Assembly: GCA_035655235.1 (NCBI GenBank)
Contig: DASRUX010000028.1
Span: forward strand, 1-11,817
Source of the DNA: JAGTRP01 sp035655235
Lineage (GTDB): Bacteria; Pseudomonadota; Gammaproteobacteria; Burkholderiales; Rhodocyclaceae
Length of the DNA: 11,817 bases
Direction: 5' to 3'
The notes below the pieces were generated by a model. The model saw only the letters and a list, made by a program, of their open reading frames with translations, had not been told where the DNA came from and ran no database searches. Of the stretch, positions 1-10,238 are shown piece by piece (within the stretch, counting starts at the first letter, position 1; every line of letters begins with the position of its first letter). The position numbers and the translations under genes are program-made.

Positions 1-1341
1 GATGTCGAGTTGGCAGCCGGATTCGTCCTGCCGGACCACGATGCTGACGGTGGTGGCCTGGGCATGGCGGGCGACATTGGTCAGCGCCTCCTGGACGATG
101 CGGTAGAGGGCGACGGAGGCCTCTTCGGTCAGGGGGCAGAAATCGGCGGGGAAGTCGATGCCACATGCCAGCCCGGTCGCCCCGCGGAACTGTCCAGCCT
201 GCCAGTCGAGGGCGGGTCCGAGGCCCATGTTGAGGGCCGAGGGACGCAGGGCGGTGGCGACATTGCGCACCACCCGGATGGTTTCGTCCACATGGGCGCG
301 CAGCGCCTCCAGGCGTTCGTTCAACCAGGGGTTCTCCCGTCCCAGCTGGAAGCGGATGGTGCCGAGCCCCAGGCGCAGTGCCGTCAGGTGCTGGCCGAGT
401 TCGTCGTGGAGGCCGCGGGCGATGTGCTTCCGCTCCTCTTCCCGATCCGATTCCCGGCGGGAGTTCAGGGCCTGCAGCTGCTCATAGGATTCGCGCAGGC
501 GTTGCTCGGCTTCCTTGCGCTCGCTGATGTCCCGGGCCAGGGCGAGGACCAGGTCGCGGTCTTCGAAATGGATGGCGCTGCAGTGGATTTCGACGGGAAA
601 GATGGAGCCGTCCCGGCGGCGATGCCGGGCTTCGAAGGTGATCGCCTCCTCGGCCCAGACCCGCTGCCAGATGGGCGCGAGGGCTTCCGGCGTAACGTCC
701 GGGTCGATGGCCATCACGTTCATGCCCTTGAGCTCTTCCGTCCTGTAGCCGTGAGCCCGGCAGGCCTCCTTGTTTACGTAGAAAAAGTCGCCCATCTCGT
801 CGATCAGGTAGGCGGCTTCGTGCACCTGGTCGAGGGCGAAGCTCATCAGGCTCAAGCGGCGGTTGCTTTCCTGCAACTCGGCGGTGCGCTGGGCGACCAG
901 GTCTTCCAACTGCACCCGGTACTGCCGTAGCTCCTCGTTCTGGGCGTTGAGCTGCAGTTGCATCTGGCGGAGATTGATGTGGGTGGCGACCCGGGCCAGG
1001 AGTTCTTCCCGCTGGTAGGGCTTGGTGACGTAATCGATGGCGCCCAGTTTGAATCCGTGGACTTTTTCGTCGGTATCCGCCAGGGCGCTGATGAAGATCA
1101 CCGGGATGTCCCGGGTTTCCGGCAGGGATTTGAGCCGCCGGCACACCTCGAAGCCGTCCATGTCCGGCATGCGGATGTCGAGCAGGATGAGGTCCGGCGG
1201 CAGATGGGCCGCGGAGCGCAGGGCCAGCTCCCCCTTGATGGCCGAGCGCACCGAATAGCCGGCCTCCCTCAGGATGTCGGAGAGTACCTTGAGCGAGGTC
1301 TCGGTATCGTCGACGGCGAGGATGCTTCCCTTGTTTGGCAT
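1..1341 (-). CDS. REC-PAS-HisKA_3 sensor histidine kinase, C-terminus cut by window edge
   Basis: The 447 residues in the window run from ATG at 1341 off the left edge with no stop. An N-terminal receiver domain (residues about 5-122) has the acidic pair D11-D12, phospho-acceptor D55 in LLDIRMPDMDG, S85 and K107-P108. A helical linker (about 125-160) leads to a PAS domain (about 164-280) ending in the usual DISERK motif. A NarX/DegS-type dimerisation domain follows, with phospho-histidine H312 in GLHDELGQH, then the start of the HATPase with its N-box near residue 420 (EALTNVARHA). The G-boxes lie outside the window. There is no signal peptide or membrane segment, so the protein is probably cytoplasmic. 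Starting with a receiver, it may take phosphate from the hybrid kinases upstream; HisKA_3 kinases normally pass it to LuxR/NarL-type regulators. The start lies 13 bp after the preceding stop with only a weak Shine-Dalgarno sequence, suggesting coupled translation. Family call is firm; partners are inferred. Confidence 0.93.
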   Translation of the reverse strand, partial: MPNKGSILAVDDTETSLKVLSDILREAGYSVRSAIKGELALRSAAHLPPDLILLDIRMPDMDGFEVCRRLKSLPETRDIPVIFISALADTDEKVHGFKLGAIDYVTKPYQREELLARVATHINLRQMQLQLNAQNEELRQYRVQLEDLVAQRTAELQESNRRLSLMSFALDQVHEAAYLIDEMGDFFYVNKEACRAHGYRTEELKGMNVMAIDPDVTPEALAPIWQRVWAEEAITFEARHRRRDGSIFPVEIHCSAIHFEDRDLVLALARDISERKEAEQRLRESYEQLQALNSRRESDREEERKHIARGLHDELGQHLTALRLGLGTIRFQLGRENPWLNERLEALRAHVDETIRVVRNVATALRPSALNMGLGPALDWQAGQFRGATGLACGIDFPADFCPLTEEASVALYRIVQEALTNVARHAQATTVSIVVRQDESGCQLDI

Positions 1342-1354
1342 AGGCGGGTCCGGT

Positions 1355-3370
<2,016 letters not shown>

Positions 3371-3403
3371 GGTTGGGGCCTATGCCGGTTTTTCATCCGG
3401 GCC

Positions 3404-3433
3404 ATTGTCTCAAATTCAGTGGGGATCGGTCAG
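3404..3433 (-). promoter_or_regulatory. Candidate sigma70-type promoter before the six-TM kinase
   Basis: In the 109-bp gap on the minus strand, CTGACC (3428-3433, 4/6 to TTGACA) and GACAAT (3404-3409, 4/6 to TATAAT) are 18 bp apart. They would give a leader of roughly 27 nt before ATG at 3370. Both hexamers are weak, and the call rests on spacing and on this being the largest gap inside the cluster. Chance occurrence is quite possible. Confidence 0.22.
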
Positions 3434-3479
3434 CTATCCCGTTGGGAAATGGATGGAGCCGCCCCATGGCCGGTCGGTT

Positions 3480-5903
3480 TCACCTGGCGGTCACCAGCTG
3501 CTGCGCATATTCCCCGGCGGCCTTCGCCGGCAGGGGCTTGCTGAACAGGTAGCCTTGCAGCAGGTCGCAGCGGTGCATGACCAGGAAGTCCCGCTGGGCC
3601 GCGGTTTCCACCCCCTCGGCTACCACCGTCAGGCCCAGGGTATGGGCCAGGGCGATGGTGGCGGCGCAGATGGCCACGTCGTTGGGATCGGTTTCGATGT
3701 CGTGTACGAAGGATTGGTCGAGCTTGAGGCAGTGGATGGGCAACCGCTTCAGGTAGCTCAACGACGAATAGCCGGTGCCGAAATCGTCGATGGTCAGTTT
3801 CACCCCCCGGTTGCGCAGGGCGGCCAGCTGGCGGATGCTGGCTTCCGGGTCGTGCATCGCCACCGATTCGGTCACTTCCAGCTCCAGGTCGTGGCCGGAC
3901 AGGCCGTTGGCCTTGAGGGCCCGCTCCACGGTTTCCACCAGATTGGAGGAACGGAGCTGGATCGCCGAGAGGTTCACCGCCACGTCGATATTGATCAGCC
4001 CCTCGTCCCGCCAGGCACGGAGTTGGCGGCAGGCTTCGCCGATGACCCACTCGCCGATGGGCTGGATGAGGCCGCTGTCCTCGGCCACCGGGATGAAGCG
4101 CGCCGGGGAAACCAGGCCTTCCCGGGGATGGCGCCAGCGCAGCAGGGCCTCGAAGCCGACGCAGAGGCCGTAGGGATCGAGCTTGGGCTGGTAGTGGAGC
4201 TCGAATTGCCCCTGCTCCAGGGCCTGGTGCAGGTCGCTCTCCAGCTGGATGCGCTCCAGGGCCACCTGGTTCTGGGAGGCGGCAAAGAACTTGATGGAAT
4301 TCCGGCCCTGGGCCTTGGCCTGGTACATGGCCGTATCGGCGTTCTTCATCAGGGTGTCGGCATCCTCGCCGTCGGTGGGATAGATGGCGACGCCGATACT
4401 GGGGGTCGAATGGAGCTCCCGGCCGTCGATGTAGTAGGGGGCGCGCAGCTGGCCGAGGATTTTCTCGGCGACGCGCACCGCGCCGGCTGTTCCCTCGATA
4501 TCGGTCAGCACCACCACGAATTCGTCACCCCCCAGGCGGGCGACGATGTCGCTTTCCCGCACGGTTTCCCGCAGGCGGGTCGCCACCTGGGTCAGCAAGG
4601 TGTCGCCGACCCCGTGGCCCAGGGTGTCGTTGATGGTCTTGAAGCGGTCCAGGTCCAGGAAGAGCACGGAAAGCCCCCGCTTTTCCCGGCGCACCGTGGT
4701 CAGGGCCTGGTCGAGGCGCTGCAGCAGGCTGAGCCGGTTGTGCAGGCCGGTCAGGGTGTCGTGGTGGGCCAGGTAGTCGAGGCGGACATCGGTGGCCTTG
4801 CGTTCGGTGATGTCCATATAGACGCCGAGGACGCCCATCACCGCCCCATTTTCGTCCCGCAGGGGGACCTTGGAGGTGTGCAGCCAGATAGCGTGTCCGC
4901 CGGGGGTGGTCTGGGGCTCCTCGTAGTCCAGCTTCGGCTTCCCGGATTCCATCACGGTCCGGTCGTCGGCCCGGTAAAGCTCGGCCTGTTCCTTCCAGGC
5001 GGCTTCGTAATCGGTCTTGCCGATCAGGTCGTCGGGATTTTCCAGGCCGGCATCCCGGGCGAACAGGGTATTGCAGCCCAGGTAGCGGCAGTCCCGGTCC
5101 TTCCAGAAGACCCGCACGGGGGCGTGCTCGATCACCGATTGCAGGAGCTTTTTCTGCTTCTTCAAGTCGGCCGCGTTGCGGGCATGCTGCTGGAGCAGGG
5201 TGCCGACCTTCTCCGTCATGGAATTGATGCCCCGCTGGAGTTCCCCCAACTCGTCCCCCGAATCCACCGGGATACGCTTTTCCAGGGCGCCGTTCTCCAC
5301 CTCCTTGAGCACCTTGAGGGAGCCGGCGATGCGCCGGGTGATCAGGCGCTGGGAAACGAGGACGATGCCGGCGGAGCTGAGGAGGATGAAGAGGGCCGAG
5401 CCGAGCAGCCCGGTCACGGCGATGGAGCGCCGCAGCGCCTGGAGCTTCGCCGTGCTGACCGTGATCATGACCTGGTACAGGGGGGCGCCGCCGGCGTTGC
5501 CGTGGATATGGGCGATGCGGGTGAGGGTTTCCGGTCCCTCGACGAATTGCTCGTCCGGGGCGGATTCGGCGAACCAGCGCGGGTCGATGTCCGGCAGGCC
5601 CTCCAGGGGCTGGCCCAGGTCCGCGGGCCGGGTGGCGACGATGACCCGGCCGCTGCCGCCGATCACCAGGCCCCGCAGATAGGGGGCGCCGACCAGATCG
5701 CCCACCAGGGACTGGCGGGAGACGACGCTGACCGGCAATTCGTCGGTGGCCATCATGCGGCCGACCAGGCTCAGCCGGGTGTGCAGCTCCTCGGTGGCCG
5801 CCGTGGTGAATTCATTGACGTAGAACCAGCCCGACGCCCCGAAGGCGATCAGCTCGATGCCGACCACCAACAGGGCAATGCGGAAGATGAGGCCGAAGCG
5901 CAT
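3480..5903 (-). CDS. Membrane HAMP-PAS-GGDEF-EAL c-di-GMP synthase/phosphodiesterase
   Basis: An 807-residue protein predicted to make and/or break cyclic di-GMP. TM1 (about 5-28) and TM2 (about 162-184) bracket a periplasmic region of about 130 residues, probably Cache-like. HAMP (about 186-238), a coiled-coil linker, PAS (about 250-370, ending DITERK), GGDEF (about 375-540) and EAL (about 552-805) follow. The cyclase site looks intact: DLDRFKTINDTLGH at 417-430 and GGDEF at 458-462, with an inhibitory I-site RESD at 449-452 at the canonical five-residue spacing. The phosphodiesterase residues also look intact: E585 (EAL), N644, E676, D706-D707 (DDFGTG), K727, E763 and Q783. Which activity dominates cannot be read from sequence. 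The start lies 6 bp after the stop of the binding-protein gene, with no purine-rich ribosome site, so translation is probably coupled. An ATG here is needed to keep TM1. The pairing resembles NspS-MbaA, where a periplasmic binding protein controls a GGDEF-EAL partner. Confidence 0.96.
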   Translation of the reverse strand: MRFGLIFRIALLVVGIELIAFGASGWFYVNEFTTAATEELHTRLSLVGRMMATDELPVSVVSRQSLVGDLVGAPYLRGLVIGGSGRVIVATRPADLGQPLEGLPDIDPRWFAESAPDEQFVEGPETLTRIAHIHGNAGGAPLYQVMITVSTAKLQALRRSIAVTGLLGSALFILLSSAGIVLVSQRLITRRIAGSLKVLKEVENGALEKRIPVDSGDELGELQRGINSMTEKVGTLLQQHARNAADLKKQKKLLQSVIEHAPVRVFWKDRDCRYLGCNTLFARDAGLENPDDLIGKTDYEAAWKEQAELYRADDRTVMESGKPKLDYEEPQTTPGGHAIWLHTSKVPLRDENGAVMGVLGVYMDITERKATDVRLDYLAHHDTLTGLHNRLSLLQRLDQALTTVRREKRGLSVLFLDLDRFKTINDTLGHGVGDTLLTQVATRLRETVRESDIVARLGGDEFVVVLTDIEGTAGAVRVAEKILGQLRAPYYIDGRELHSTPSIGVAIYPTDGEDADTLMKNADTAMYQAKAQGRNSIKFFAASQNQVALERIQLESDLHQALEQGQFELHYQPKLDPYGLCVGFEALLRWRHPREGLVSPARFIPVAEDSGLIQPIGEWVIGEACRQLRAWRDEGLINIDVAVNLSAIQLRSSNLVETVERALKANGLSGHDLELEVTESVAMHDPEASIRQLAALRNRGVKLTIDDFGTGYSSLSYLKRLPIHCLKLDQSFVHDIETDPNDVAICAATIALAHTLGLTVVAEGVETAAQRDFLVMHRCDLLQGYLFSKPLPAKAAGEYAQQLVTAR

Positions 5904-5909
5904 GGGCGG

Positions 5910-7154
5910 TCAGGGGGCGTAGTGGGGCGTGTCGGCCAGGGATTCCAGCCGGGTGGTCCGCTCCTTGTCGTAGCGGACCTGGTCGGGGGGCAGGTGCTTG
6001 AGGATTTCGATGCCCTGCTCGGGGTGCTCGGTGGCCGGGTGCCAGGTGGCGACGTAGGTGCTCTGCTGCAGGTGGTGGCTGACCGGGTCCATGAAGGCCG
6101 CGGCGTCCTGCATGCGCTCCGGGGCCGAGGCCCGGTAATTTTCCAGTTGCTGGATGACGGCATGGTTGTCGGTGGTGCCGGCCTTGTCGATGGCGGCCAG
6201 CAGGGCCTTGGTGGCCAGGTAGGCGCCGTGGGTCACATGGCCGGGGTAGTCGAGGCGGGTATGGCCGTAGCGCTGGCGGTAGCGGGCGACGAACTCGGCG
6301 GTCCCCGGCGTCTTCATGTTCCAGGACCAGGTCACCCCGAACAGGGGGCGGGGGGTGCCGGGGGCGGGGTAGAGGTCTTCCCAATCCACTTCGCCCACTA
6401 CCCACAGCTGCTTCTTCAGGGTTTCCGGTCCGATCTGGGCGAAGAGCTTCATCTGGTTGTCGCCGCTGATATTGACCGCCACCACGTCGGCGCCCAGGTC
6501 GGCCACCTGCTTGAGGATGGCCAGGGGGTCGGGCAGCGCTTCCGGGGCGATGACTTCGCCGACCACGGAGCCCCCGTTGGCGGCGATGTAGGCCCGGGAG
6601 GCGGCGGCGCTGCTGCGCCCCCACTCGTCGTCTTCGGTCAGCAGGGCGACCCGTTTGGTCTTGCGGCCGGAGAGGGCGTATTTCAACAGGGTCTGGTTGT
6701 AATTGGCGGCGTTGGCGTCGAAGACGAACTTGGTGCGGTGGGCGTTTTCCACCGACTCCGACGGTGCCGAGGAATTGGTATTGATGAAGATGACCCCGTG
6801 GCGCTGGCAGACGGCGGACATGGCGGCGGCCAGGCCGGAGTTGATGGCGCCCACCATGAAGCCGACGCGGGTGCCAGTGATCAGTTCCTCGGCCACCTTG
6901 GCGGCATTGCGGACATCCATGGTCGGGTCCCGGGAGACGAGAACGATTTCCCGGCCAAGGACGCCGCCCCGGCCGTTGAATTCATCCACCGCCATTTCCA
7001 CGCCCCGGCGGTCGGCTTCGGCATGCAGGGAAAAGCGCCCGGTGGTAGGCGCCACATGGGCGACGACGATGGGCGGTGCCTTGGGGGCGGCGGGGGCCGC
7101 CAGGGGTGACAGAAGCAGCAATGCGCCCAGGATCCTGCCGGTCATCCGTCCCAT
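5910..7154 (-). CDS. Periplasmic LivJ-like (Peripla_BP_6) substrate-binding protein, probable sensory partner
   Basis: A 414-residue type I periplasmic binding protein of the branched-chain amino acid/amide ABC family. It has a Sec signal peptide (basic MGRMTGR, hydrophobic core to about residue 19, Ala-rich cleavage region about 20-24). The mature fold opens with IVVAHVAPTTGRF, then a lobe I pattern including AVDEFNGRGGVLGREI (55-70), the NSSAPS loop (127-132) and the lobe II segment VALLTEDDEWG (169-179). Length and motifs are normal for the family. The ligand cannot be assigned. There are no LivH/M permease or LivG/F ATPase genes in the window; the next gene, 6 bp downstream, is a GGDEF-EAL protein. 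I therefore infer a co-receptor role rather than transport, though it could serve a distant transporter. Shine-Dalgarno AGAGG six bases before ATG supports this start over the in-frame ATG three codons later. Confidence 0.94.
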   Translation of the reverse strand: MGRMTGRILGALLLLSPLAAPAAPKAPPIVVAHVAPTTGRFSLHAEADRRGVEMAVDEFNGRGGVLGREIVLVSRDPTMDVRNAAKVAEELITGTRVGFMVGAINSGLAAAMSAVCQRHGVIFINTNSSAPSESVENAHRTKFVFDANAANYNQTLLKYALSGRKTKRVALLTEDDEWGRSSAAASRAYIAANGGSVVGEVIAPEALPDPLAILKQVADLGADVVAVNISGDNQMKLFAQIGPETLKKQLWVVGEVDWEDLYPAPGTPRPLFGVTWSWNMKTPGTAEFVARYRQRYGHTRLDYPGHVTHGAYLATKALLAAIDKAGTTDNHAVIQQLENYRASAPERMQDAAAFMDPVSHHLQQSTYVATWHPATEHPEQGIEILKHLPPDQVRYDKERTTRLESLADTPHYAP

Positions 7155-7160
7155 AAGCTT

Positions 7161-7165
7161 CCTCT
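7161..7165 (-). promoter_or_regulatory. Shine-Dalgarno site of the LivJ-like gene
   Basis: The minus strand reads AGAGGAAGCTTATG: AGAGG sits six bases before ATG at 7154 and decides this start over the downstream in-frame ATG at 7145. The 79-bp gap upstream also holds a -10-like CATAAT (7184-7189), but no convincing -35 at 16-18 bp, so I do not call a promoter there. Confidence 0.6.
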
Positions 7166-7210
7166 TATTTCGCTGTTTTGCCCATTATGCGGCAAATGCT
7201 GGTGAAATGA

Positions 7211-7223
7211 AGGCCTTCGGCCT
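7211..7223 (-). terminator. Weak hairpin, possible attenuator between kinase and binding-protein genes
   Basis: A perfect inverted repeat AGGCC-GAA-GGCCT lies about 10 bases after the TGA of the hybrid kinase (7234-7236), followed on the minus strand by the moderately T-rich TTCATTTC. The stem is only 5 bp and there is no real U-tract, so strong Rho-independent termination is unlikely. It might partly attenuate read-through between the two modules of the operon. Confidence 0.22.
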
Positions 7224-7233
7224 GGTGGAACGG

Positions 7234-10227
7234 TCAGGCCTCGGCGTCCTCCACCAAGCCCAGCATGGTCCCAAAGTCGAATCCCCTGGCGAAGGCGGAC
7301 AGGGCGGCGGCAAGCCCCTGGTCGGTCTTGGCGATTTCCTGGAGCAGGGCATCGACCCGTTCGCTGTCCAATTCCTCCAGGGCTTCCCTCAGGGCTTTCC
7401 GCAGTTCGGCGGGCTGGGCGGCGAGCCTGGCCAGCTCCTCGGCGGCAAGGTCCTTCTTGGCCGCGGGCTTGCCGTCGGTGGCATAGACGTACTGGAGCCC
7501 AAGTTCCCGCGCCAGGCACTCGAAAATCTCGCCGGCGCGGTAGGGCTTGGCGATGAAGCCGTCCATGCCGGCGGACAGCAGTTCGCCCTGCTGTTCCTTG
7601 AATGCCGATGCCGTCACCGCCACGATCTTCACCGCCTGGCCGTCGGGCAGGGCGCGGATGTGCTGGGCGGCATCGACGCCGTCCATGACCGGCATGCGGC
7701 GATCCATCCAGATCAGGTCCGGGTGCCATTCGCGGAAGGCCCGGACGCACTCCTCGCCGTTCCAGGCCACCCGGGTTTCCAGCCCGATGGACGCCATCAG
7801 TTGCTGCAGCAATTGGGCGTTTTCCGGTTGATCCTCGGCGATCAGGATGCGGGGAGGGCGTTGGCCGGGGGCCAGGCCTACGATGTCGCGCCGATCCGGG
7901 CGACTGTCCGCCGGCAGTTCGGCGAGCTCCACCGGCAGTTCGACCCGGAACCGGGAGCCTTTCCCCACCGTGCTGTCCACGGCGATGCTACCGCCCATGA
8001 GTTCGACAAACTGCCGGGTGATGGCGAGGCCCAGGCCGGTGCCCTTCTGTTCCCCGCCCTCGGACAGTTGCACGAAGGGGTGGAAAATCCGCTCCTGATC
8101 CTCGGTACTGATGCCGGGGCCGCTGTCCTCCACCTCGATCACCAGATGCAGCTTGTCGTTGCGCCGGGTTCCCAGGTGCAGGGTAACGCCCCCCCGGGCG
8201 GTGAATTTGACGGCATTGCCGACCAGGTTGACCAGGACCTGCCGCAGACGGGCTTCGTCGCCCAGGATGCCGCGGGGGAATTCGGCGGACTGGTCGAGTT
8301 CCAGGAAGAGCCCCTTCTGCTCAGCCCGCAGCCGCATCATGTCGGTCACGTCCCGGATCATGGCGTCCAGGTCGAAGGGATGGATTTCCAATTGCACGCG
8401 CCCGGCCTCGATCTTGGCCATTTCCAGCACGTCGTTGATGAGGTCCAGCAGATGGGCGCCGCTGCGGTTGATGATGTCGAGGCGCTCCACCTGGGGCCGG
8501 GTGAGTTGCGGGTCGCGCTGCAGCAAGGCGGAAAAGCCGAGAATGGCGTTCAGGGGCGTGCGCAATTCGTGGCTCATGTTGGCCAGGAAGATGCTCTTGG
8601 CCTTGTTGGCCGCTTCGGCGGCATCCCGCGCCATGCGCAGTTCGGCGGTGCGCCGATCCACGGTTTCCTCCAGCCCGTCCCGGTAACGGGCCAGTTCCGC
8701 CTCGATCCGCTTGCGCTCGGTCACGTCGGTCATCATGGCGAAGGTGCCGGCGTAGTGGCCATCGTCGTCATAGATGGGGGCCCCCGACAGGGAGGCCCAG
8801 ATGATCGTCCCGTCGACGCGGCGGAACTGGCGTTCGTAAGTCTCCGCGATGCCCTGATGGCGCAGCTCTATCCGATGGGCGTGATCGGCTCTTTCCTCCA
8901 GGACCACGAAGTCGGTGGCCGGCCGGCCGATCATGTCCTCGGTCCGGCAGCCCATCATCTCGGCCATCCGGGAATTGACGAAGACGGTGCGTTCATCGAT
9001 CCCCAGCACCCACACCCCCTCGGTCGCCGTATCCACCAGGCGCCGGTATTTCCCTTCGCTTTCCCGCAGCTCCCGGCTCTTGGCCTCGATTTCGGCCACC
9101 TTTTGCTCCAGCCCTTGCAGGGTCCGTTCCAACTGTTCCGCCATGGTGTTGAAGGCGCTTCCCAGTTCGCCCAGTTCGTCGCCGCTGGCGATATGGACCC
9201 GGGCGGAACGGTCGCCCGCTTCCAGCCGGCGGGCGCCGGCGGTCAATTGCCCGAGGGGCTTGATCAGCCGGCGCCGGGTGAGGCGCCACACCGCCAGCAC
9301 GGTCAGGAGGGCGATGGCGCCGCCCAGGAGCAGCGAGGCGTTGCGGCTGGCCGCGATCCTGTCCAGCACGTTGCCCCGGGGCAGGTCGATCTGGACGGCG
9401 CCGATGATGTCGCCGTTGTAGTCGTACAGGGGGCTGAGGCTGATGACCCGGGGCTTGCCGGCAAATTCGGCCCGCTCCTGGATCATCTCGCCTTTGAGGG
9501 CGCGCTGCAGTTGCTCCGGCGCCATGTCTACCGCCTCGTCGGTCTTGGCCAGCAGGACGAGGTCGGCCAAGGGACCTTGGGGCTTGGGGGCCGCGGGCGT
9601 CGCCGTCATGAGGTCGATGATCGGCTTAGACAGATAGACGGCGCTCTCAGCCCCGGTGCGGGCCTTGAACTGTTGCAGGAAATGGGCGTCCAGCCCGATG
9701 CCGAAGCCGATGGTGCCGATGTAGCGGCGATTGTGCACCACCGGCACCACCCCCCGCATGGCGATGCCGGTGCGCCCGGCCTCCAGGCCCGCCTGGGGCG
9801 TCTTGTCCTCATTGGAGCGGACGACGGTGCGGCGGAATGCCGATACGTCGTCCCCGGACAGATAAGGGGCCTCCAGGCGCAGGAAGGCGGTTGCCGGCGG
9901 TAGATGGAACTGCATCTGGGTGACCCGGAAATTCTGGCGCATCTCCAGGTACATGGGCTTCACCAGGGCCTCCAGGGCCCGGTGGTCCCTGGCCGCATAG
10001 GCGGCCTGCACGGCGGGAAAGTCGGCGGTGGCGGAGGCCAGGGCCTGGGCCATTTCGGAACGGTCGGCCAGCATGGCGTAGAAGGCGGTGTACGCTCCCC
10101 CCAATTGCTGATTCTCCCGTTCGACGATCAGGCTGTGCTGGCTGCGCAGGCTGACGAAGGTGGTCGCCGCGATGGCCAGCACGACGCCGAGCAAGGTCGG
10201 CATGAGCAGTCGGCGGGAAAGGATCAA
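7234..10227 (-). CDS. Hybrid histidine kinase with double-Cache-like periplasmic sensor (HAMP-PAS-HisKA-HATPase-REC)
   Basis: A 997-residue inner-membrane hybrid kinase. TM1 (about 8-27) and TM2 (about 296-316) enclose a periplasmic sensor of about 265 residues. Its MQFHLPPATAFLRL (105-118), GLEAGRTGIAMRGVVP (147-162) and GTIGFGIGL (171-179) segments are typical of the dCache_3-like sensors of kinases and chemoreceptors. HAMP (about 317-369), a coiled coil and PAS (about 390-508, ending DVTERK) follow. HisKA has H553 in NMSHELRTPLN; the HATPase has N-box N671, G1 D701 (DSGPGI) and G2 GTGLGL (729-734). The receiver (about 792-905) has E798/D799, D842 (MDRRMP) and K894-P895. A 70-residue helical tail with FDF at 983-985 resembles that of the six-TM kinase downstream; it lacks an HPt histidine motif. 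The start is TTG at 10227, five bases after a perfect AGGAGG; the ATG at codon 9 has no ribosome site. The TRAP binding protein ends 9 bp upstream and is its likely ligand-binding partner (inference). Confidence 0.96.
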   Translation of the reverse strand: MILSRRLLMPTLLGVVLAIAATTFVSLRSQHSLIVERENQQLGGAYTAFYAMLADRSEMAQALASATADFPAVQAAYAARDHRALEALVKPMYLEMRQNFRVTQMQFHLPPATAFLRLEAPYLSGDDVSAFRRTVVRSNEDKTPQAGLEAGRTGIAMRGVVPVVHNRRYIGTIGFGIGLDAHFLQQFKARTGAESAVYLSKPIIDLMTATPAAPKPQGPLADLVLLAKTDEAVDMAPEQLQRALKGEMIQERAEFAGKPRVISLSPLYDYNGDIIGAVQIDLPRGNVLDRIAASRNASLLLGGAIALLTVLAVWRLTRRRLIKPLGQLTAGARRLEAGDRSARVHIASGDELGELGSAFNTMAEQLERTLQGLEQKVAEIEAKSRELRESEGKYRRLVDTATEGVWVLGIDERTVFVNSRMAEMMGCRTEDMIGRPATDFVVLEERADHAHRIELRHQGIAETYERQFRRVDGTIIWASLSGAPIYDDDGHYAGTFAMMTDVTERKRIEAELARYRDGLEETVDRRTAELRMARDAAEAANKAKSIFLANMSHELRTPLNAILGFSALLQRDPQLTRPQVERLDIINRSGAHLLDLINDVLEMAKIEAGRVQLEIHPFDLDAMIRDVTDMMRLRAEQKGLFLELDQSAEFPRGILGDEARLRQVLVNLVGNAVKFTARGGVTLHLGTRRNDKLHLVIEVEDSGPGISTEDQERIFHPFVQLSEGGEQKGTGLGLAITRQFVELMGGSIAVDSTVGKGSRFRVELPVELAELPADSRPDRRDIVGLAPGQRPPRILIAEDQPENAQLLQQLMASIGLETRVAWNGEECVRAFREWHPDLIWMDRRMPVMDGVDAAQHIRALPDGQAVKIVAVTASAFKEQQGELLSAGMDGFIAKPYRAGEIFECLARELGLQYVYATDGKPAAKKDLAAEELARLAAQPAELRKALREALEELDSERVDALLQEIAKTDQGLAAALSAFARGFDFGTMLGLVEDAEA

Positions 10228-10232
10228 GGCGG

Positions 10233-10238
10233 CCTCCT
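10233..10238 (-). promoter_or_regulatory. Perfect Shine-Dalgarno overlapping the upstream stop codon
   Basis: The minus strand reads TAGGAGGCCGCCTTG. The TAG (10237-10239) ends the TRAP binding-protein gene, and AGGAGG begins inside that stop, five bases before the TTG start of the hybrid kinase. This fixes the TTG start and indicates coupled translation of the two proteins. Confidence 0.75.

Noticed and set aside
3385..3400. Inverted CCGG-N8-CCGG in the 109-bp gap
   Set aside because: The 4-bp arms are too short to support a terminator or operator, and no T-tract follows.
8530..8640. DNA similarity between the HisKA regions of the two hybrid kinases (also near 2650-2720)
   Set aside because: This reflects the conserved H-box protein motif of paralogous kinases, not a mobile or recombination repeat.
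6703..9903. Plus-strand open frame of 1066 codons antisense to the LivJ-like gene and the large hybrid kinase
   Set aside because: Same cause: compositionally odd, no recognisable motif, no ribosome site, and it overlaps well-supported minus-strand domains.
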